Notes: generated by a model from the sequence alone, not told the origin. A stretch of DNA of 64,000 bases from Scleroderma bovista (GCA_037178675.1 JAYMGJ010000069.1:90658-154657); one strand, 5' to 3'. Numbered from the stretch's first letter, positions 24,307 to 37,623 are shown. Translations and numbers: made by a program.

Positions 24307-25457
24307 TCACTTTGGGCGCGACTTCACAATCTTAACGCCAGGTATACCCCGTTTACGGGGAGCCGGGGGGTTGGACATATCAGAGGCCTCAGTCTGATTC
24401 ACAGGTGCCATTCCTGTGGATACCTCCGATCCAACCTTGCGGGACCCGTTCTGGATGCCAGGTTTCACCTGATTTTTTGCATCCATTGCTAAGTGCTGTA
24501 TTTCTGGCGCTCTGGACCGCACTGCGGCCGTAGGCGGTATTGGTCTTCGAGAAGCACTGCTCACTGGAAATCGGGATTCGGCGTTGACTGGTTTGGCAGG
24601 TAGAGATGGCTTCTCTGTAAAGGACGACGACGACTGCATCTGCCTCAATTTGGCCTCCATCATTGCAATCTTGCTCGACGTTTTACTAAAAAAGAGTGCT
24701 GTGAGAATGCAGGACTCCCATAAACTAAGAAACCAACTGACGCTTCTGAACGACCAACACCGGTGCTCTTTACTAGACTCAAATTTGTTGGCAGGTTGTC
24801 TGCTCTTTTCGTCCTCCCACCGTATGCTGCTGTGCTCCCTGCATTGACAAGAGGGGCTTGGTGTGCGAACGTGACGACAAGTTTCCGGCCGCGGAGCGGC
24901 TTTCCATTTGTATTTTCGAGAGCCTTACTGGCATCCTGGAAGTCCACAAAGGAATTTGGTCAGCCTCGCATGGTCGGAAAAAACCTTCGGGTGTGAAGCA
25001 CAGAGGGAAAAAAAGAGTCCATCATAAGATCCGATATACCAGGGAAAACACCAAGTTAAAAGGATGGCACACCACTGAAGTACGATAAGACGTACCGCTT
25101 CGTTTGCAAACTCTACAAAGGCATACCCGCGCGGTTTCCCCTTGCTAGGTCCCGATTTATGGAACAGAAAGTCGAGCTTGGAAACTTTGCCGTACTTTGA
25201 AAAGACCTGAAATAACGCATACCTATTGTCATTCAGAGATATGAACTCTCGGGGAAGGATCAAATGCCAACTGACTCATTCACTACCGCGCCCAAGTTTC
25301 CAACATAGAGTCTGTCTTTGAGTAGCTGTGCCGAACGGGAGGAAGATGTGCCTTGTTCAATGGGCTGTTCGTCGGGCTCTGGCTCCGGAATCCACAAATG
25401 GTCGACCGCTGATGATGTGGAGGCCGATGGGGTGCCAGGTACGGGTGCAGTGCTCAT
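24307..25457 (-). CDS. RBM18-like RNA-binding protein (single RRM)
   Basis: Start ATG 25457 (MSTAPVPGTPS), stop TGA 24307-24309, four introns or more. A single RRM is split over exons: RLYVGNLGAVVNE (RNP2), YALFQVFSKYGKVSKLDFLF, HKSGPSKGKPRGYAFVEF (RNP1) and NTNGKPLRGRKLVVTFAHQAP. The motif FLFHKSG...PRGYAFV and the following TNLSL then KIAMMEAKLRQM segment are the hallmark of RBM18, a conserved RNA-binding protein of unclear function. The C-terminus is basic and Pro/Ser-rich (PAPRKRGIPGVKIV). The intron after VVNE uses a GTCAGT donor in phase 2 and joins to a TAG acceptor in front of YALFQVF. Confidence 0.9.
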
Positions 25458-25768
25458 GGAATGCTTCACGACCGGTGTTGTTTCCAGTAGAGACAAGAAC
25501 AGCCTTACAGTGCTGTGATCTTCAGCGACGGAAGGACTCGAGGCACCTTCGCCATGTCGGTTATGTAAGCAGAAATTCCTGTAGTAAAACGGCTCGTACA
25601 AACACTTGTCTTTGGCTAAAGTGTACATGGTGATATGATGCTGGTATGTTGTATCGTGGTATGTACAATACTCGGGCCATATGGGTCACCGAGACTGGTA
25701 TCCAAAGCCTAAGAAAAAGCAGTCCAAGTCCCTTTTTACCAAATGAGTAAATGAATCCCTATAGTAAA

Positions 25769-27282
25769 TTAACAAAGTCTTCCATCTCGTTTCCTGAGTT
25801 TCAACCCATACTTAGCAGGGTCGAAACCAGGATGGGTGTTATCAAAATGGCGGGCTTGGGAGTCGTTGCGAGACAGCTTGTCCCCACAGATTGGGCAGGG
25901 AAACTTGGCCTCGTCCAGTGTCCCGTCCGTCTCTGCCTTGCGCCTGAGGACTGGACACGCAAGCGATTTTTGATGTCTGTCAACGTCACCGACGCGAGAG
26001 AATGTACTTTTGCAGTGCTGACACCGGGATCGTGGCGTCGACGAGGAACTCATGTACGATCGCGCCTTCTTCGACGCGCGGCGCTTGGTTTTTGCACCTG
26101 TGTTCGGGCGCACTGGGGGAAGGCGATCTCCACTTAAAGTAGAAGGTGGACGCGCTTCTTTATGCCTCGTTTGGCGGGTGGGCGGGGCGTATTCGTCATC
26201 GTCATCCGATGTGACCTTGGAACGCCTACTAGGTCCCTCAACTGGCGCGCCATCACCAGGCGGGGGCAGTCGACAGCGCTTTCCAAGAAGACTCGGTGAA
26301 GTGGGAGAAAGAAGAGGGGTATATCGCTCAACCTCTGGAGTTCCAATAAGAGATGTCAGGTCTTCTTCCTCATCGCCTTTACCCAGAGAAGGTGGGTGGG
26401 GCGTAGGTGAAGGGGTGACCGCTACAAAGAGACGCTGATCGACCCTCCTGTCCGGGGAGCGTGGTGAGCATTGTGCCGATCCCAGCGCGAATGATCGATT
26501 CCCGCTCAGAGATCCAAGAGTAGGAGCATCCGAATTCTTGCTCTCTGGAATAGGCCCCGGAGTGGGCATACAAGGACTTATGGCACCCGTTGAATGGACC
26601 AGTAAGGTAGATGGTTGGCAGGCGATATCTTCGAGCATGGTGTGTGGAAATGTGTAGCAGGCGGCGTCACGAGACAAGCTGTCCTCGAGTTCGTCCAAGT
26701 ACGACGATACATAGTCAGCATCGTTATCGCCAAACACCGTACCCTCGAAATGTGTCTCCATCAGGGGGGGTGTTTCGACTTCAGTACACAACCTTCCCGT
26801 TTCGGGTGTCAACAACGTCGATGACGACACGCTCGCAGGTGATGAATCGGGTGTTAGGTCCGGCACAAGGTCAAAATCTGACCAAGTATCGCGGGAGGTG
26901 AACTGCGGGAAGAACTACGGGCAATCGTCGATGTACTGAGAAGCGAAAGACAGGGGATGCCTACTTCGATACCAGAACGGACTCTTTTCAGGTGTTTTGC
27001 ACCGTCGTAATGCACCCCCCGTTCGGACCAGCCCAGGGGTAGAGTCTGTCCGCCAACATCCGTCCGAAGTATCAGGACATTGGCACGATCTTCACATTCA
27101 CCATCCGGCTCCGGTCTATGTAGATCGCGTCAGTTGCCGTCAGACTCTATGTATGACGCAAAGACATACATAGCCCTTAGTGAATCAACGTCATCATCCA
27201 TTGGGGGTAGGGACAACGACCTCTCGCAAGCTGGAATGGGGTCATCTGGTATGTTGACAAACTGGTGGATAATGGGATCCAT
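25769..27282 (-). CDS. C2H2-type zinc-finger protein, putative regulator
   Basis: Exons on the minus strand: 27282-27170, 27115-26965 and 26902-25769; phases join to about 465 residues (MDPIIHQFVNIPDD ... RDGRLC). The N-terminal two thirds are Ser/Pro-rich and disordered, with basic nuclear-signal-like stretches (TKRRASKKAR). At the C-terminus are two finger-like modules: CQHCKSTFSRVGDVDRHQKSLAC (C2HC/C2H2-like) and CPICGDKLSRNDSQARHFDNTH. The DSxxRH feature is shared with the pseudogene at 28.3-29.25 kb, suggesting paralogy. The role is presumably DNA binding in the nucleus; no target can be named. The donor of intron 2 is GTAGGC after IE. Confidence 0.75.
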
Positions 27283-27499
27283 CTGAGCGAGGGGGGACGT
27301 GTGAGCAGATAGCTGGGGATTGAAGCTGGGGAGCGGCCTTCAGATGGGCGCGTCGCGCTGTTCTTATCAGAATATGGACGCGCAAATATGTTGACATTTG
27401 CGGGTCCACCCTACAAAAAACAACGTGTTGTACACGCGCTGACAAGGCTGTTGCCTTGCTGCGAACTGTTCGCTTAATTGATCTGGAATAGTCACCCTG

Positions 27500-27826
27500 T
27501 TATAGTGGCTCGAGAAGCTGAGGGAAAGCTGCCGAGAAACTCTGTTGAACATCCTCTCCGTTGATGACGGGGTCCGATGGTGTCTGCAGTTCAGCGCCAT
27601 CAGCAACAAGTCTTCCTTGGACAAAGAGCGTTGTCGAACCATGCGCGTTAGGACCCACACTCCACAGGTCTGAACGCCGAGGATGCAATACTGCGAACTC
27701 CAGATGGGCCAGTCCTGTAGTATGCTGTATAACATCCAGATACAGCCACTGGGGGTCCGTCCGCGTCAGGGTCCGTCCATGAGCTGAATCGTGATTCCTG
27801 ACTCGAGACACCTGAAATGAAACCAC
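27500..27826 (-). CDS. unrecognised short open frame, possible exon
   Basis: An 108-codon frame with protein-like composition (WLYLDVIQHTTGLAHLEF, VLHPRRSDLWSVGPNAHG, TTLFVQGRLVADGAELQTP) ends at a stop at 27500. An acceptor-like TTTCAG lies just upstream near 27815, so this may be a last exon of a small minus-strand gene whose 5' exons I cannot place. I recognise no family. Confidence 0.3.
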   Translation of the reverse strand: MVSFQVSRVRNHDSAHGRTLTRTDPQWLYLDVIQHTTGLAHLEFAVLHPRRSDLWSVGPNAHGSTTLFVQGRLVADGAELQTPSDPVINGEDVQQSFSAAFPQLLEPL

Positions 27827-28290
27827 CGATATAGAAGATCAGAGTCATCATGGGCGGCTATCGATCGTCTGACAGGAAAGGGGAACGGAGACCAACCACC
27901 GGGGAAAAGATTGGTAGCAGATTGGTGTCCGGTTTCTCCTTGGAATCCTACAGGACCACCACGTTTCTAGCGTTTATGTGCCCGAGTTGAGTCCGGCCTG
28001 GTGGTCTAACACCAAAAACAAGGCGACAAAATTAATCGAAAGCTGTGGATAATCTCATTTTGATAACCCACGTCAAGAATACAGTACAAAATGATCGGGC
28101 TGCATGGTTACAAAACGCACTTCCTGTGACTGTGGACATTCAAGAAAGTACATCTGAGCATGAGGGTTCCAACACGGCAAAGCCACCGTTCTCCCAAGGA
28201 GCCGATATGAAGGACCCTCAAACCTTTCTCTGCGCCTCAGCGTCCCGGAACCGAGGAAGGGGTTAAGTCAGATGAAGAGGTAGCCAAGGA
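27827..28290. other. no supportable gene
   Basis: Open frames here are short and unsupported on both strands; nothing else is visible. Confidence 0.4.
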
Positions 28291-28299
28291 CAGTGAAAA

Positions 28300-29254
28300 C
28301 CAACCTCTTGAATAGCACGTTCAATTAGTTCAACTACCCGTGCACAGTATGGTGGTCCCGACGAGTATCGCGGAACTTCTGACTACGATGACACGAACCA
28401 TGACTTTCATGCCTCCCGCGAGCGTCGGCCCGGGCATGATTTGCACCACACACGGTTCTCACCCGTCTCCTGATATGCATCAAGGAGAATTTGCTTGTGG
28501 ATTGTGTCGACATGGCGCCTGACATCTGCGGGTCGTGTAAATGTTATACCACAACCCGGCACTTCGCAACGGGGCCGTTTGCGTGGGCTCCAGCTCCCTG
28601 TCCTCCCTCGCTTGCGAGTTGAGGGGCTATCTAGGAAGTCGGATTCATAGCCCGGCTCGTGGGCTAGCTTAGGTTCTTCACTTCGGAAAGATTGTCGAGT
28701 GTGGTAACGGTGCGTTACATTTGCAGCTCCCTTTGATCGTTTCTTTTCCGTTGACTCCGTGTTTTCCGGTGCAATTTCGACAGCATCGTGAAGAGGTTAA
28801 TTTAAGGCGGCACTGGGTGTCGTATCGGGAACATGTCCAGATTCTGAGGCTGGTTCTGGCGTATCTGGTGTATCATCCGTGGTCGAGTGTAGGTCCTGCG
28901 ATAGAGTCAACTCCAACTTTATTAATGATAAGGGATCGATCAAAGGGTGGCTTGCCTTGAAATCGTAGTTGTCAACGGATTCTGTCTACTGTTAGTAGTA
29001 TAACCTACCGATGTTGACAGTCATCCGAGGCATTCTTTCTGCAAAATCAAAGGAGTGAACAACATCATCTGTGTGTTCGAGTTTCCTGAAGGAGGCCCCC
29101 AATGTTTCCCTGTCTGGAGGCTGTGAAAAAGTAGACGAAGCGTTGTGGAAATCTCTGTCAGGTATGATTGAGGCACCTGGACGAGGCACAGAAAACCTTC
29201 TATCTCGCTGCTCTGAGATGAAATCCAGGAAATAATCAAAATCCTCGGAAGCCA
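28300..29254 (-). pseudogene. decayed C2H2 zinc-finger gene
   Basis: Read on the minus strand from ATG near 29254 (MASEDFDYFLDFISEQRDRRF), through a phase-consistent intron near 29010-28955 (gtaggtta ... ttcaag), to TTDDTPDTPEPASESGHVP. It then meets an in-frame TAA at 28799-28797. The same frame continues open (DAVEIAPENTESTEKKR, SPSTRKRGRTGSWSPRKR) into a perfect C2H2 finger, CEVPGCGITFTRPADVRRHVDTIH (near 28550). The second finger WCKSC loses its frame near 28440 and continues in another frame as ARADARGRHESHG. One nonsense codon plus one frameshift in otherwise coherent coding sequence indicate a recent pseudogene, paralogous in layout to the intact gene at 25769-27282. A hidden intron removing the TAA cannot be excluded. 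Confidence 0.65.
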
Positions 29255-29643
29255 TGTCGAGAAGCCATTGACCCTGCCAGGGTGGTGGACGCATATGTCC
29301 GAGTTTTTATATGATGCTCGGCATACCTTTGTAGTTTTTGTGCCAGGAAACTCGTATTCATTTGTAGTGTACACTGTAGGCGCCTCTGAGCGGACGTCGG
29401 GATGGGATATTTTTGCCATGCTCATGCCACCGGGAGGAATGAATCGAAGTGAAACGCAGGGACATAGGCTACTGTAATCACGTCAATTTGACGTCGAAGC
29501 AACTCACCTGTTTCTCTGAATTTGCACCTACTACAACTTGTAGTGAGAAGTGTGGCGCGTGACCGCGATCGCGTAAAGGAGATAGTTTCCTAATTCGGAC
29601 TGAAGGTTGGTTGTCTTTCAACTGAACGCGTCGGGATCCCTAG
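29255..29643. other. divergent intergenic region upstream of the myosin gene
   Basis: About 390 bp between the zinc-finger pseudogene (-) and myosin II (+). It should hold the myosin promoter. No other gene is seen. Confidence 0.5.
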
Positions 29644-32600
29644 ATGAATGCACCGCGCCCGTCGCAGAGCGCAGAGGCAGCTCGTGCTGCAGCGCTTCAA
29701 GCCGAATTCAACGAGAAGAAATGGGTATGGGTGCCCGATGAGAAGGAGGGCTACATTGCAGGTTGGGTCAACCACGAGGACGAGGATTCTGCAGAGGTGG
29801 TCATGTCTGCTGTCGGAGAGGTGCGCACTTCGTTATCCTTCGCGATCAATAGCTCACCAACAAGAGTTGCGCAGATACGACGCGTCCCCTTGTATGCTCT
29901 ATCGAAGATGAACCCCCCAAAGTTCGACCGCGTCGACGATATCGCGGACCTCACTTTTCTTAATGAAGCCAGCGTTGTCCACAATCTTCGTCTAAGGTAT
30001 GGATCTGGTGCTATATACGTGAGTTCCTTTTGTTGCACTTGCATATCTTCCTGATCGTCGCGTTATTGTCTCATCTTCATGGTTTCCGTATCTAACATAC
30101 ATCGGCAGACGTATTCGGGCTTATTTCTAGTTGCCATTAATCCATACCAGAACTTGCCACTATATACCGATGCTATCGTTCAACAATACCGGAACAAGCG
30201 ACGAGATGAGAACCCACCCCATTTGTTCGCCGTCTCAGAGCGAGCTTGGGTGAATATGCAGAATGAACGCGAAAACCAAAGCATTCTGATTACGTTGGTT
30301 AATTTCTACTTCCATACAGTATATCTAGCTGATATACTTGTTGTCCAGCGGCGAATCAGGCGCTGGTAAAACCGAGAGCACGAAGAAAGTCATCCAGTAT
30401 CTTTCCGCAATCGCCACGAATGCCCATACTCTGGGACCATCACACGCACACATGCCTTCAGTTCCGCCATCCGGATTACCCCGTGGCACATCCTTCAGGA
30501 GGAAATCTCTTTCAGTAACCAGCTCGGGCAGCTCTTTGACGGCCAAAGCCCGCCTGGGACTCTTGGAACGACAAATAATACAGGCCAATCCCATTCTCGA
30601 GGCCTTTGGGAATGCTCAAACCCAACGAAATAACAACTCAAGTCGGTTCGGAAAGTTCATCCGGATTAGCTTCGCTCCTGATGGTAGCATTTCGGGCGCT
30701 AATATCGATTGGTATTTGCTAGAGAAAAGTCGAGTAGTTGTGAGGAGCCCAGCTGAGCGTAATTTTCATGTTTTCTACCAGCTCTTATCGGCCGGTGGGT
30801 CTTTGAAAGGTCAGTAATCGATTCTTTTACAGTATCAGAGGGTTGAGTGGATGCAGATTCTTTGCTTTTGGACGGAGGTATCGAAGACTACGAGTTTTTG
30901 AACCGTAGCCGGAGAGAAATAGATGGCGTGAGTGATCGAGACGATTGGGATAATCTCATCGTAAGTGCAAGATCGTAGGGCTTGCCTCATAGCTTATTGT
31001 CTTCAAGAGCGCATTGGAAGTCGTTGGATTCTCTCAAGCAGAGCAATTCGACCTGTTTCGAATCGTCGCAGCCATACTTCATATCGGCAATATCGCTATC
31101 ACTTCCACACGGGCTGACAATGCTGTAATGGCCGATCCATCGCAAGCAGAGCGTGTCTGCCATCTGTTGGGCATTCCCGTGACCGAGTTTACGAAAGCCG
31201 TTTTGCGTCCGAAAGTACTGGCTGGGCGAGAGTGGGTCATGCAAGCACGGACAGGACAGCAGGCCTTAGACGAGCTCTCCGCCTTGTGCAAGACGTTGTA
31301 CGAGAAATCCTTTGGAGCCTTGGTCGATCGTATCAATCGTGCCTTGGACCGGCCAACTTCGAAGTCGACGTTTATCGGCGTCCTCGATATCGCTGGATTC
31401 GAGATCTTCGAGATCAACACATACGAACAACTACTCATCAATTACACGAATGAGAAATTACAGCAATTCTTCAATCACCACATGTTTGTACTTGAGCAAG
31501 AAGAGTACTCTCGCGAAGGCATAGAATGGGACTATGTCAACTTCAGGCTCGATCTCCAGCCCACCATCGATCTCATTGAAGCTAGCGGGCCAACACCCAT
31601 TGGCATATTAAGCTGCCTCGACGAGGAATGCATCATGCCCAAGGCAACAGATCTTACCTTCACGGAGAAAGTAAACTCCATGTGGAGTGGCGAGTTGCGT
31701 TCGGGCGAACAAGTTCATCCAGGTCGCTCCAAGTACGATCTTCCCAAATTCGAACAGGGCTTCATCATTACTCATTATGCTGGCAAAGTCGAGTATCGCA
31801 CAGACGGATGGCTGGAGAAAAACAAGGACCCACTCAATGATAACCTTGTCCGCGTCTTGGCCTCGTCCTCAGAATCTTACGTTGCCTCGTTATTCCAGGA
31901 CTACACTGGAGCATACTCAGACCTGCCATCTTCTAGTATTGGCTATGCGATGGGAAAGAAGCGGGGCGTGAAGAAAGGCGCCTTCAGGACCGTCGCTCAG
32001 AGGCACAGAGAGCAGCTCTCTCTTCTCATGGCTCAGCTGCATGCCACGCAACCTCATTTCGTTCGCTGTATAGTTCCTAATGCGAACAAAAGGCCTGGCC
32101 GAATTGATGTACCCCTCGTGCTGGACCAGCTGCGTTGTAATGGTGTACTGGAAGGTATACGGATTGCCAGACTAGGGTATCCGAATCGTTTACCATTCGT
32201 TGAGTTCCGTCAACGCTACGAAATCCTGACACCAGGGATTATACCGCGAGGTTACATGGATGGTCGTAAGGCGTGCTTGCGGATGGTCGAAGCGCTTGAG
32301 CTGGACACGGAGCTGTACCGAGTCGGAACTTCGAAAATTTTCTTCAAGGCTGGTGTCCTCGCCGAACTTGAGGAACGCAGAGATGCACTTCTGTACGACA
32401 TTTTCTCGAGGCTACAAGCGGTGGCCAGGAAGTTCTCGGCGCGAAGGCAAATGAAGAAGATCTTGAACCGTGCGGTTGCAATTCGCACAATTCAGCGCAA
32501 TGCTCGCATATACGGGGACTTGAAGGATTGGCCCTGGTGGCAACTTTACACGAAGGTATGTCAAGTTATTGATAGGTTCGCTCCATTACAAACAGGTCTG

Positions 32601-35600
32601 TAGGTGCGACCACTACTCACGGCTACTCGTAATGACGAGGAATTGCGGCGGAAGGAGGTGGAGCTCCAGCTGGCAAAGGAAAGAGCAGAACGTGACCAAC
32701 GGGAACGGGAGAACCTGCAAAACGTGCAGATGACATTGGAAGCGGAGAAACAAAAGGTTGTTAAAGAATTGGAGGCCGAGCGTGCTCTTGCTTTGGATAA
32801 GGACGCACTATTGGAGAGGAGCAAACAGCGCGAGGTCGAGCTCGAGGAGGAGATCGCGGCATTGCATGCCGATTTGGATGTTCTTGACACTCAGCTGGAT
32901 TGGGCTCGCCAATTACAGAAGGAAAGTAATGAAAAGCACGAAAAACTACAGCAGGCATTCGATCAAGCCGCAGAGCACCTCGTCCGCTTGGAAAGCGAAG
33001 AGAACGGATGGAGGGGCCAGGAAGCAGAATTTACGGATCTCCTTTCCACGATGGAACGGAGCATGCACCAGATGCAGGGGGAGAGGGATGAACTGCAGAA
33101 GCTGAACGAGGAATTCACAACTTTGTTGTCTCAGCGCGAGGAAGATCTCATTCGCCTCAAGGAACGTGCCGAGGCATCGACAAACGACTTGCAGGCCAAG
33201 CTTACAGCTGAACTTCGTACAACGTGCGTATCCCGTCTAACATAAGTGGTCATTTTTTGTGACTCCTAATGCAGCGAACTCCTGAATGGAAAGCTCGAAC
33301 AACTCGAGAGGAGTGCAAGGCACACGAAGGATCAACTGGCCGAATTGACTCGTACAGCTACAGAATATTCCTCGATCATTCAACGAAAGGAGGACAACAT
33401 CGCTAAGATCTCCTCCGAAGTTGCAGCGTCTAAACGAGAACGTTCACAGCTTCAAAAAGACCTCATTGAACTCCGTGCACTGGCAGAGAAGCATCAAGCA
33501 GAACTAAGTGCTTCAAAAGCTGACACGGAACGTACCTTCGCTGCTAAGGTCAAGCTACAAGCGGAATTAGACGATCTCCGTGCCCTCATGGAAACCAAGA
33601 CGACCGAAGAGACACGTCGCCGCGAGGTAGAAAAAAGCTTGGAGGAAGAACTAATCGACCTTCGTAGCCAAGTCACAGAATTACAGCGTCAATTGAAGAT
33701 CCTCCGTGAAACTGCTCTCGAAAAAGAAAGCCGGCTTAGCCTCGAGGTTGAGAAGCTGAGTGGACAGTACGCCCAATTGGAGGTCACCTATTCCTCTTTG
33801 CTGGAGCGGGAGCGAATTTCCAAAGAGAACTCTGCTAAAGCTGAGTCTGCTGTCGCGTCACTGGAGAAAGCCAAGAGAAACCTGGAGTCTGAACTGCAAG
33901 CTCTTCGCTCACGCCAGATCGACACGGATGGGCAACTGGCCGAAGCGGTTAGGGCGAAGGAAGTACGTGGTTCTGTTGCGTCGCCCACAAGTCCCTTCAC
34001 TTATATTAATCTAGACTTTGGAGAGGCAGCTTGTCTCGGCTCAAAGCAAGTACAACGAGATCGAGGATGCTGCATTACAGCTTGAGAGGGATTCACGCGC
34101 CCGTGAACGGCAGTTCGAAGGAACTCGTAAACAACTCGAAGCGGAGTCTACCAAATGCAAACAATTGCAGCAGGCCGTTACAAACCAGAAGCGGGAACTT
34201 ACTCTTGACAAGGATCGGTTAGGCAAGCTCGATGCGGCATTGAAGAAGGCCCTTGCCGATCTTTCTACTCGAGAATGGGAGATTAAGCAGCTGGAGTCCA
34301 GACAGGAGAAGACCATCGTCGAGCACGTGCACGTACTGGAGAAGGCGAAGAAAGTTACGGACCAGCAACTCAAGGAGGCTCAGGAAGAGCTGCAGAAGAA
34401 TGCCGTCTACATTCGTTCCCTCGAGAAGGCAAAACTGACGTTGACGCGAGAAGCCGAGGATTACGTGCGCGAAACTAAAATGGAACAAGTTGAACTTCGA
34501 GCAATCGAGAAAACTGCGAAGATAAACGAAGACAAGGCTCTCAGGGCTCTCGCTGCACTAGAATCGGAGCATAAAGCCCGAGAGATTGCTGATTCTAACT
34601 GTCGCCGCTTACAGTCCGAGCTCAGTAGCCTGAAGGGTGAGTTGGACTTAGCCCAAGATCAGCTTGCTGTGGCACAACGTGCCAAGGCAACCCTTGAAAA
34701 TGAGCTTGCCAAACTTGCTGAAGACATCGACGCCCAAGACTCTCGGAAAGCACTGGTACGTTCCGAATATAGATTGCTTAACCGTGGTTGACCGACCTTT
34801 CAATTTTACAGCTTGCTCAACAACGGAATTCTGAGGCAGAACTAGAAGAGGTCCGAAGACGGCTCAGAGATGTTTCACAGTCCAAGAAAAAAGTTGAGAC
34901 CGAGATAGCCGATGTGCAAAGTAGACTTGATGCTGAGATTGCTGCAAAAGCCGGAGCACTAAGTTCGTCGGTTCCATTCCGAGCCAAGACAAAAATGCTT
35001 AGCGATCTACAGGCACACATGCACAACTCAAAATACAGCTGCAAGAGCTTCAGATCAGTTCCTCTGCTTCCCTTGCTAGGCAGACGGGTATGACATATGC
35101 CAACACGATGACTTATAACATGGGCTGACAGACGATCTTAGAGTTACAAGAAGTAGTCGAATCCTACAGGCAGAAGTTGCAGATCATCTCAGACAAGCTC
35201 CAGGATTCTGAAACTGCAAGGGAAAACACGGAGAATGCTGAGGCTTTTGGTAGGTGCTCGAGGCGTTATTCGTCTGTCACCATCTAACCGTCTCATAGCT
35301 CGACGTGCATTTACTGACCTGGAGAGGGTACACAACAACCTTACAGTGGAAAAGAAAGCAGTCGAAGAGAAACTTCATGCCACCGAACGGAAACTTAGAG
35401 AACTAGAGCATATAATAGAAGAGGAAGAGCGGGAATCTTCCGAGCTTGGTATCCATAGGCATAGGCTCGTACAACAGCTCCAGGAGGAGCGCGAGCAACA
35501 TAAGAAGGACCTTGCGGAGCGCGACTTTGCTGGCGACCAGACCCGGAAGAAATACCAAGGTAAGCCTTTTGAAGACACTCGCACCTGCCATTCACAGCTT

Positions 35601-36913
35601 TTTCCCTAAAGCCGAACTCGCTCAACTTAGTGAAGGTGTGTATCAACACTTTACAGCCATCCTGAGGCATTGTTTCACATTGTTTCAGAGTTGCAATCAC
35701 AACGGGATACCATGAGCAGGCTTCGCGAGGAAAACCGCAAAATCCACTCTGATTATGACGAGCTTCAACTACGATTCGACGAAGAGGTATACCATGGTGG
35801 TTCCTGGAAACGGGAGAAGGATCGCCTGGAGACAAAGATCGTGGACCTTACAAAAGCCTACGAAACTTCTACTGCCACACAATCTGATCAGCAGGCGCAA
35901 ATCGTGGCTCTGCATTCCCAAGTTCGGGAACTTCGGGGTGTACTCAATGATGCAGAAGCAGACCGTGCCATGCTGCAGAAGGCTCGCCGTTCTCTACAGG
36001 CCGAGCTGGAAGGAATCAAACTAGATCATGCGGATGCGACCAAGATGACATCTGACAGAGAGCTACAGAAACTACAATTAGAGAAACAAGACTTGGAACG
36101 CTCACTAGAAGAACAGGAAGATCGGGTCGCAATGACCTTTGAGCGCATGAAGAAAGCCGAGACACATGCAGCAGAAAGCCAGCTCGAACTCGACCAAATT
36201 CGTCGGGAGAATACCGAGCTAGAGAGGAAGAATGTAAGTAATAAATTGTTTCCCGGGGCCTTTCCTCAGAATATGCTATCTTTTATAGGCTAAGCTCGAA
36301 AAACAACTAAAGGAACTCAATGTTCGGATTATAGATTTGGAGACAAAGTCCTATGCGAATCTCCCTCAACCCTCTGCAACTGTTCGCCAACTTGAGGCTC
36401 GCATCGAAGAACTCACGAAACAGTTGAACCAAGCATCCACAGATAAAAGACATTCGACCCAACTCCGCTCTCCGGACAAGGCAGCCAGAGATCTCCAATT
36501 ACAGCTTTCAGAGAGCGAGCGTCAGCGCGCGAAGCTGGAGGACGATAAGAAGGCTGCCAATGCTCAAGTACAAGCTCTTCGGGAAAAACTAGACAAGGTG
36601 GTATGTATATCGGCTGAAGTCCGGCGCTCGCCACACTTATGCAACTGCAGCAATCTAACACGAATCAACTGGAACTTGCAAATCGAAGGCTGGACCGTGA
36701 AGCTAAGGAATCAAAGCAAGCTAATCTAACGTGAGTTGATTTGCGGAGCATGTCCTTCAAAAATCTGATTTCAGTACTTCCAGACTGGAACGTGAGGTGG
36801 AACGACTCCGAAGTCGTATCAGTCGACCGATGTCAGTCATCAGTGATTCAAGTAATACTGTAGTTAGCTCAGCAGCTTCGTCGGTGGGCTCTCCCAAGAA
36901 GTATAAAGGATAG
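29644..36913 (+). CDS. class II myosin heavy chain (cytokinesis/contractile ring)
   Basis: Exons begin 29644-29820, 29875-30018, 30109-30293, 30349-30809, 30857-30960, 31008-32555, 32604-33223, 33275-33962, 34015-34755, 34812 onward, with several more to TAG 36911-36913. All checked phases agree. An SH3-like N-terminus ([18 protein letters not shown]) precedes the motor: P-loop [10 protein letters not shown] (about residue 170), switch [10 protein letters not shown], switch [22 protein letters not shown], actin-binding [16 protein letters not shown], relay/SH helix [18 protein letters not shown] and converter [14 protein letters not shown]. The neck has one or two IQ-like helices and the invariant [11 protein letters not shown] coiled-coil tail of about 1300 residues follows, so the whole protein is near 2100 residues. 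The tail exons keep heptad character throughout. It forms bipolar filaments that drive septum constriction. Confidence 0.95.
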
Positions 36914-37160
36914 GCATGATTTTCATTCTTCCTTTTTCTTTCCTGGACATTGTATATTGCCACTTGCAAGAGCTTTGTGTGTATTCATAGTGTTGTATGT
37001 ATTTCTTGATGGGCAATCGTCTACCATTGGCTGCTCGAGTTCGGTTCGGCATTTTCCGTAAAACTGCCAAACTAAAGTTCAGCCACAACACTGAGCTTCG
37101 ACTGTCGACTTGTGGTAATAGTCCGAAGGTTCAAGACATTCGTTGTATTCGTTGTTCGTC

Positions 37161-37623
37161 ATGGTAGGCACATTATCTACCCCCACTAGATGGAACAATT
37201 ATCCTGATGGCCTTTCACCCAGCCTAAGGAAATCCGGGATATCAAACAATTCATCGAGATTGCGAGGCGGAAGGACGCTACGCGTGAGTTTGAACTTGTC
37301 ACAGCTTCAGCTCTTATTAACGGAGACGAATCCTCGATTACTAACTTATATATTCGCATGGAACATTGCAATCGCTACAGAGGCCCGGATAAAAAAGGTG
37401 GCCGCCAAAACTTCTACTGGGAAGGCCGTGACCAAGTTCAAAGTCCGGTGTTCACGATATCTCTACACACTGTCAGTCGATGACGCAGAAAAGGCCGAGA
37501 AGCTCAGGCAGAGCTTGCCTCCAGGTACAATTCTTGTTAGATTGGGAAGTGCGCATTGGTTCAACATTAACTTTACCAGGGTTGTCCGTGGTGGACATCG
37601 ACACGAAGGCAAAGAAGAAGTAG
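37161..37623 (+). CDS. RPL38: 60S ribosomal protein eL38
   Basis: Exons: 37161-37163 (the ATG alone), 37223-37283, 37381-37524 and 37580-37623; phases agree, 83 residues. The protein reads [58 protein letters not shown] and ends KAKKK. Compared with the family (about 78-80 residues) it has a short Ala/Lys/Thr insert after RIKKV. The start codon on its own exon is required because the next exon starts directly with PKE. It is part of the large ribosomal subunit and lies 248 bp downstream of the myosin stop. Confidence 0.95.
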
